Assembly (NCBI GenBank): GCA_012518255.1
Contig: JAAYSX010000058.1
Location: 1 to 50,088, forward strand
DNA: 50,088 bases
From: Candidatus Epulonipiscium sp.
GTDB taxonomy: Bacteria > Bacillota > Clostridia > Lachnospirales > Cellulosilyticaceae
Reading direction: 5' to 3'
The position numbers and the translations under genes are program-made. This document shows, one piece after another, positions 46,498 through 50,088 of this stretch. Within the stretch, counting starts at the first letter, position 1. The number at the start of each line of letters is the position of its first letter. The notes beneath the pieces were generated by a model. That model had not been told where the DNA came from. It was given only the letters and a program-made list of their open reading frames with translations, and ran no database searches.

Positions 46498-46534
46498 AGC
46501 AAAAACTATTCATCTTTGATGAATAGTTTTTGCT
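46498..46534 (+). terminator. Terminator of htrA
   Basis: Perfect 17-base arms (46498-46514 and 46518-46534) around TTT, with a T run inside the 3' arm. Confidence 0.88.
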
Positions 46535-46560
46535 TATAGTGGATATTTATTATGAAATGT

Positions 46561-46569
46561 TGGTATAAT
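46561..46569 (+). promoter_or_regulatory. Extended -10 promoter of the yhaM operon
   Basis: TGGTATAAT is a full TGn-TATAAT element 40 bases before yhaM. No clear -35 is seen. Confidence 0.55.
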
Positions 46570-46609
46570 AGAATAGTTAAGGATAATTATAATTCTGGAG
46601 GGAATATTT

Positions 46610-47548
46610 ATGAAATATATTAACACCTTAAAAGAAGGAGATACAATTACAGAAAACTACCTATGTAAATTCAAGCAAGAGCTTAAAAATAGAAATGGAA
46701 AACCCTATTATTCATTAAAACTACAGGATAAAACAGGAATAATTGATGCAAAAGTATGGGATATAAATGAAAATATTGAAGACTTTGAGGCCTTTGATTA
46801 TATTAAGATAGAGGGAAGTGTTATTGTATACCAAGAAGAACACCAGCTTAATGTAAGAAAAATTAGTAAAAGTAATGATTCAGAAATTATACCAGCAGAT
46901 TACATCCCATCAACCTATAAGGATATAGACATATTATTAGAGGACTTAAATGACCTTATCTATACTGTAAATAATGCCTATATTAGAAAGTTACTAGAAA
47001 GTTTCTTTTTCAAGAAAGAATTCATTAAGAAGTTTAAATATCATTCAGCGGCCAAATCCGTTCATCATGCATATTTAGGAGGATTACTGGAACATACCGT
47101 AACAGTTGCTAAAATAGGAGTGGATTTATGCAATCATTATCCTATAGCAAATAAGGATCTAGTAATAGCAGGATGCTTATTACATGATATTGGTAAGATA
47201 TATGAGCTTTCAACATTCCCAGAAAATGATTACACAGATATGGGTAATATGATGGGACATATCCCTATAGGAACAGAAATGATTCATGATAAGATTAGGG
47301 AAATAGAAGGTTTTCCCAAGGAACTAGAAATACTAATAAAACATATTATTCTCTCTCACCACGGAGAATATGAATTTGGCTCACCTAAAAGACCTAAAAC
47401 CATAGAAGCTATGATTGTACACAGCGCAGATAATACAGATTCTAGGATTAAAATAATAGAAGAAATGCTATTAGCCGATAATACAAAAAGTGATTACGCA
47501 GGATATAACCGTGTACTTAATAGAAACATTAGGAAAACCATATTTTAA
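46610..47548 (+). CDS. yhaM: 3'-5' exoribonuclease YhaM family
   Basis: A 312-residue nuclease with an N-terminal OB-fold (about 10-90, LKLQDKTGIIDAKVWD) and an HD domain (about 150-300; HTVTVAKIG, LLHDIGK, HHGEYEFGSPK). These are the defining features of YhaM, which degrades RNA and single-stranded DNA. Length and ends match the family. TGGAGGG precedes the ATG. It heads a run of five same-strand genes that includes the split Cas4-like pair, with a 15-base gap to the next start. Confidence 0.94.
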   Translation: MKYINTLKEGDTITENYLCKFKQELKNRNGKPYYSLKLQDKTGIIDAKVWDINENIEDFEAFDYIKIEGSVIVYQEEHQLNVRKISKSNDSEIIPADYIPSTYKDIDILLEDLNDLIYTVNNAYIRKLLESFFFKKEFIKKFKYHSAAKSVHHAYLGGLLEHTVTVAKIGVDLCNHYPIANKDLVIAGCLLHDIGKIYELSTFPENDYTDMGNMMGHIPIGTEMIHDKIREIEGFPKELEILIKHIILSHHGEYEFGSPKRPKTIEAMIVHSADNTDSRIKIIEEMLLADNTKSDYAGYNRVLNRNIRKTIF

Positions 47549-47563
47549 TAAAAGGTGGTAATA

Positions 47564-47869
47564 ATGCATAATAACTCGACACGAATATCAGCCAATGAAA
47601 TTAATAGATATGTTTATTGTAATTACCAGTGGTACTACAGAAGAGTTTATGGAGATGCCAAACTTACAAAGTTTAAGAAAGAGCACAACAAAGCCCTGGG
47701 AATAAAAAGGGATGCTAGGACTCATGCCTTTATAAAAGGCAATAGGTTTCATAAGCGTTACCATAGATGGTACAAGATAAAAAAACTTATATATTTACTT
47801 GCTTTTCTTAGTATTATTGCAATAGTTTTATATTATGCAGGGCCTAAGGTTCTTAAGGAGTTTTTCTAA
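47564..47869 (+). CDS. N-terminal part of a split Cas4-like nuclease, membrane-anchored
   Basis: A 101-residue protein. Its first 30 residues (ISANEINRYVYC, then YYRR) copy the start of Cas4/RecB-type nucleases, where this single Cys (C19) is a [4Fe-4S] ligand. A later GNRFHKRYH fits the conserved nuclease His motif. After it comes a basic stretch and one membrane helix (about 77-95). It lacks the catalytic D, ExK and QxxxY motifs, which are in the next protein. I infer that the two form one nuclease at the membrane. The ATG at 47564 is preceded by AAGGTGG. The 47871 start follows its stop by one base. Confidence 0.75.
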   Translation: MHNNSTRISANEINRYVYCNYQWYYRRVYGDAKLTKFKKEHNKALGIKRDARTHAFIKGNRFHKRYHRWYKIKKLIYLLAFLSIIAIVLYYAGPKVLKEFF

Positions 47870-47870
47870 G

Positions 47871-48407
47871 ATGGAGCGGACAATAATATATATTATAATT
47901 ATACTAACAGTAACATATATAATTTATAAAATTACAAGACCAGCTATTACTATAAAAAAACCAAAACATGGAATACTAGGAGCCAATATAATATACTCAG
48001 ATGAAGAAGGTGGAAAGCTTCTAGTATCAGACAAATATGACCTACAAGGTAAACCAGACTATATCTTCCAAAGAATATTAGGTGGATCCTATATTCCAGT
48101 AGAACTTAAAAGTGCAAGTATAAAAGAAGATCAAAATTATCCGCATGAGGGAGATTTGATGCAACTAGCAGCTTACTTTTTAATAGTTGAGGATTTATAT
48201 GGGAAAAGGCCTAAACAAGGAAGACTTATTTATAAAAATAAAATGTTTATCATTAAAAATACTAGAAGCATACGGAAGGAAGTTAATAAACATCTAAAAG
48301 ATATGAGAAGAATGCTTGATACGGGCAAGGGGGAAGTTAAGCCAAGCTTTCCTAAATGTAGGAACTGCGTATGCCGCGGAACTGTTTGTGAGTGGTATGA
48401 AGAATAA
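47871..48407 (+). CDS. C-terminal part of a split Cas4-like nuclease, membrane-anchored
   Basis: A 178-residue protein with an N-terminal membrane helix (about 4-20) and a PD-(D/E)XK nuclease core. The motifs are GKPDYI (Asp63), VELKS (Glu78, Lys80), QLAAY (98-102) and a C-terminal cysteine cluster (C163, C166, C168, C173) as in Cas4. The N-terminal Cys and the His motif of a normal Cas4 are missing here but lie in the preceding protein. AAGGAG ten bases upstream marks the ATG at 47871. No CRISPR array or other cas gene is in the window, so a CRISPR role is unlikely. A DNA or RNA processing role at the membrane is possible. Confidence 0.82.
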   Translation: MERTIIYIIIILTVTYIIYKITRPAITIKKPKHGILGANIIYSDEEGGKLLVSDKYDLQGKPDYIFQRILGGSYIPVELKSASIKEDQNYPHEGDLMQLAAYFLIVEDLYGKRPKQGRLIYKNKMFIIKNTRSIRKEVNKHLKDMRRMLDTGKGEVKPSFPKCRNCVCRGTVCEWYEE

Positions 48408-48423
48408 GATAAAGGAGTATAAT

Positions 48424-48582
48424 ATGGATAAAAACAAAAAGATAATTAAAAGCTCTTTGCTAGACATGTATATACAAAAACAAAACAAAAAATCAAAATT
48501 CAATGATATGGATGAAGAAGAAATAGCAAAGGCAATCAAGACACTGCTTCAAAGTGATAATAGCTTAGAAGAGCTAAACTAA
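48424..48582 (+). CDS. Small hypothetical protein, 52 residues
   Basis: A short charged protein (MDKNKKIIKSSLLDMYIQ and an acidic MDEEEIAKAI helix) with no membrane segment and no motif I recognise. AAGGAG (48412-48417) six bases before the ATG shows that it is translated. It lies 16 bases after the Cas4-like gene and 35 before rlmD, within the same operon. It may be a small partner of either neighbour. Confidence 0.65.
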   Translation: MDKNKKIIKSSLLDMYIQKQNKKSKFNDMDEEEIAKAIKTLLQSDNSLEELN

Positions 48583-48617
48583 TACATAGACTTAAATACG
48601 TAATAAAGGCGGTAAAT

Positions 48618-49997
48618 ATGAAAAAGGCTAAAAGGCAAGTGCCAGTAAGTAAAAATAAGAATTATACTATTAAAATACATGACCTAGGAGCAAGATCAGA
48701 AGGAATAGGTAAAATAGAAGATTTTACAATATTTGTTGATAAAGCCTTACCCGGAGACCTGGTAGAGGTTTCTATAGTTCACATAAGGAAGAACTTTGCA
48801 TTTGGCAAAATAATTAAGATAATAGAACCATCTCCCTATAGACGGGAGGCGAAATGCCAGGTAGCAGATAAGTGTGGAGGTTGCCAGCTTCAGCATTTTA
48901 CTTATGAGGGCCAATTAGAATATAAAAGGAAAAAGGTTAAAGACTCACTGGAGCGTATTGGCAAGATAGAAGATGTTAGGGTTAATCCTGTTATAGGTAT
49001 GGAAACCCCATATTTTTACCGTAATAAGGCTCAGTTCCCAGTTGCTAAAAAGGATGGTAAGGTTGAAATAGGCTTTTACGCCCCAAGGAGCCACAATATA
49101 GTTGATACTGATACTTGTGATATCCAGCATGAAAGTAATACAGAAATTATAAAAATAGTTAGGGACTTCTTAGAAGAAAATGATATATCAATATATGATG
49201 AAGTAAAGCACAAGGGACTTGTGAGGCATATACTAACTAAGGTTGGTTTTAAAACGGGAGAAATTATGGTATGTCTAGTAATTAACGGTGAAAGCCTACC
49301 CTATAGTGATAAGTTAGTAAATAAGCTTAGATTAGTTGATGGTGTTACTAGCATTGCCTTAAATCATAATAAAAAGAAGGGTAATGTGATACTAGGACCT
49401 AGGGTTACTAACTTACATGGTAAAAACTATATAAGGGATTATATAGATGATATTCAATTCGAAATATCACCCTTATCATTCTTCCAAGTAAATCCTATTC
49501 AGACGGAGATACTATATGAAAAGGTTCTAGAATATGCCCAGCTTAGTGGAGACGAGATAGTATGGGATGCCTACTGCGGTATAGGTAGTATTTCCCTTTT
49601 CTTAGCTAAAAAGGCTAAGAAAGTATATGGAGTTGAAGTAATTAAGCAGGCCATAGAAGATGCTAGGCGTAATGCTAAGATTAACAAAATAGAGAATGCA
49701 GAATTTATAGTAGGCTTAGCTGAAGAAGTAATACCTGAAAAGTTTGAAAAAGAAGGGATAAAGTCAGATGTAATTGTTGTTGATCCACCACGTAAGGGCT
49801 GTGATGAAAGCCTACTTGCAACAATTGTTGAAATGCATCCTAAGAGACTTGTATATGTATCCTGTGATCCTGGAACCTTAGCTAGGGATTTAAAGTATCT
49901 TACAGAGAAAGGGTTTAAGGTAAGAGAAGTTCAACCAGTGGATCTTTTCCCTCAGACTGGCCACGTTGAGTGCGTTGTCTTGATGGAGCAAGAATAA
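48618..49997 (+). CDS. rlmD: 23S rRNA (uracil-C5)-methyltransferase RlmD/RumA family
   Basis: A 459-residue S-adenosylmethionine-dependent RNA methyltransferase. A TRAM domain (about 10-75) is followed by [4Fe-4S] cysteines (CQVADKCGGCQLQ, then DTCDIQ), a SAM-binding core (WDAYCGIGSISLFLA) and the catalytic region (DPPRKGC, VSCDPGTLARDL). It resembles RlmCD/RumA enzymes that methylate U747 and/or U1939; which one cannot be decided here. AAAGGCGG precedes the ATG. It is the last complete gene. After it come 91 bases with a possible weak hairpin and a ribosome binding site-like GTGGAGAG near 50072 for a gene beyond the edge. Confidence 0.93.
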   Translation: MKKAKRQVPVSKNKNYTIKIHDLGARSEGIGKIEDFTIFVDKALPGDLVEVSIVHIRKNFAFGKIIKIIEPSPYRREAKCQVADKCGGCQLQHFTYEGQLEYKRKKVKDSLERIGKIEDVRVNPVIGMETPYFYRNKAQFPVAKKDGKVEIGFYAPRSHNIVDTDTCDIQHESNTEIIKIVRDFLEENDISIYDEVKHKGLVRHILTKVGFKTGEIMVCLVINGESLPYSDKLVNKLRLVDGVTSIALNHNKKKGNVILGPRVTNLHGKNYIRDYIDDIQFEISPLSFFQVNPIQTEILYEKVLEYAQLSGDEIVWDAYCGIGSISLFLAKKAKKVYGVEVIKQAIEDARRNAKINKIENAEFIVGLAEEVIPEKFEKEGIKSDVIVVDPPRKGCDESLLATIVEMHPKRLVYVSCDPGTLARDLKYLTEKGFKVREVQPVDLFPQTGHVECVVLMEQE

Positions 49998-50088
49998 AAT
50001 TTATATGACCTTAAAAACAAGGGTTGATGTTTACTGTGCCCTATGTTAAGGTAAATTATATAATAATTATCTGTGGAGAGTATATTTA

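Noticed and set aside
47564-48407. CRISPR-Cas locus
   Set aside because: The nuclease motifs resemble Cas4, but there is no repeat-spacer array and no cas1, cas2 or effector gene in the window.

Overview
The window reads as part of a low-GC, spore-forming, motile anaerobe of the class Clostridia. The signs are strong AT bias with AGG and ATA codons and AGGAGG-type ribosome binding sites, a spoVA germination cluster, rubrerythrin and rubredoxin oxygen-defence proteins, chemoreceptors and several c-di-GMP proteins. Genus and species cannot be read from the sequence; a Tissierellales or Peptostreptococcales-like lineage is only an impression. I see no prophage, insertion sequence, tRNA, rRNA or CRISPR array, and no gene-free stretch over 300 bases.

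Layout. 1-4.1 kb: the end of a chemoreceptor, an NSS-family amino-acid transporter and a Cache-GGDEF-HD-GYP protein whose catalytic motifs are altered. 4.1-6.1 kb (minus): leuD and leuC. 6.2-9.1 kb (minus): a Ca/Mn-type P-type ATPase behind a yybP-ykoY manganese riboswitch. 9.1-14.5 kb: a FadR-type repressor divergent from a four-gene redox operon (membrane protein, CrtI-like flavoprotein, flavin/2Fe-2S reductase, second membrane protein). 14.5-16.4 kb: a small membrane protein and a CNNM/CorC-type protein. 16.4-22.3 kb: a c-di-GMP-responsive exopolysaccharide locus resembling Bacillus ydaJKLMN and Listeria pss. 22.4-24.2 kb: rubredoxin/rubrerythrin operon. 24.3-30.9 kb: a double-kinase sensor, a GGDEF cyclase and a chemoreceptor. 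31-32.5 kb: a tyrosine phenol-lyase-like enzyme. 32.6-35.7 kb: spoVAA to spoVAE, with spoVAA frameshifted. 35.8-40.4 kb: AIR-synthase-like protein, Lrp regulator with aminotransferase, a Fur/PerR regulator, trmL and an NlpC/P60 hydrolase. 40.5-46.5 kb: mutS2, a two-component system and an HtrA protease with repeated response-regulator-like boxes in its promoter. 46.6-50 kb: yhaM, a Cas4-like nuclease split over two membrane-anchored proteins, a 52-residue protein and rlmD.

The best candidates for undescribed biology are the FadR-controlled redox operon (two related membrane proteins around two redox enzymes) and the split, membrane-anchored Cas4-like nuclease. Next come the exopolysaccharide locus with its probable c-di-GMP receptor, and the ferredoxin-rubrerythrin fusion with an internal ribosome binding site. 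c-di-GMP is a running theme: one intact cyclase, one altered cyclase/phosphodiesterase and one receptor-like GGDEF protein lie within 27 kb. All functions are inferred by reading motifs; no database search was run.
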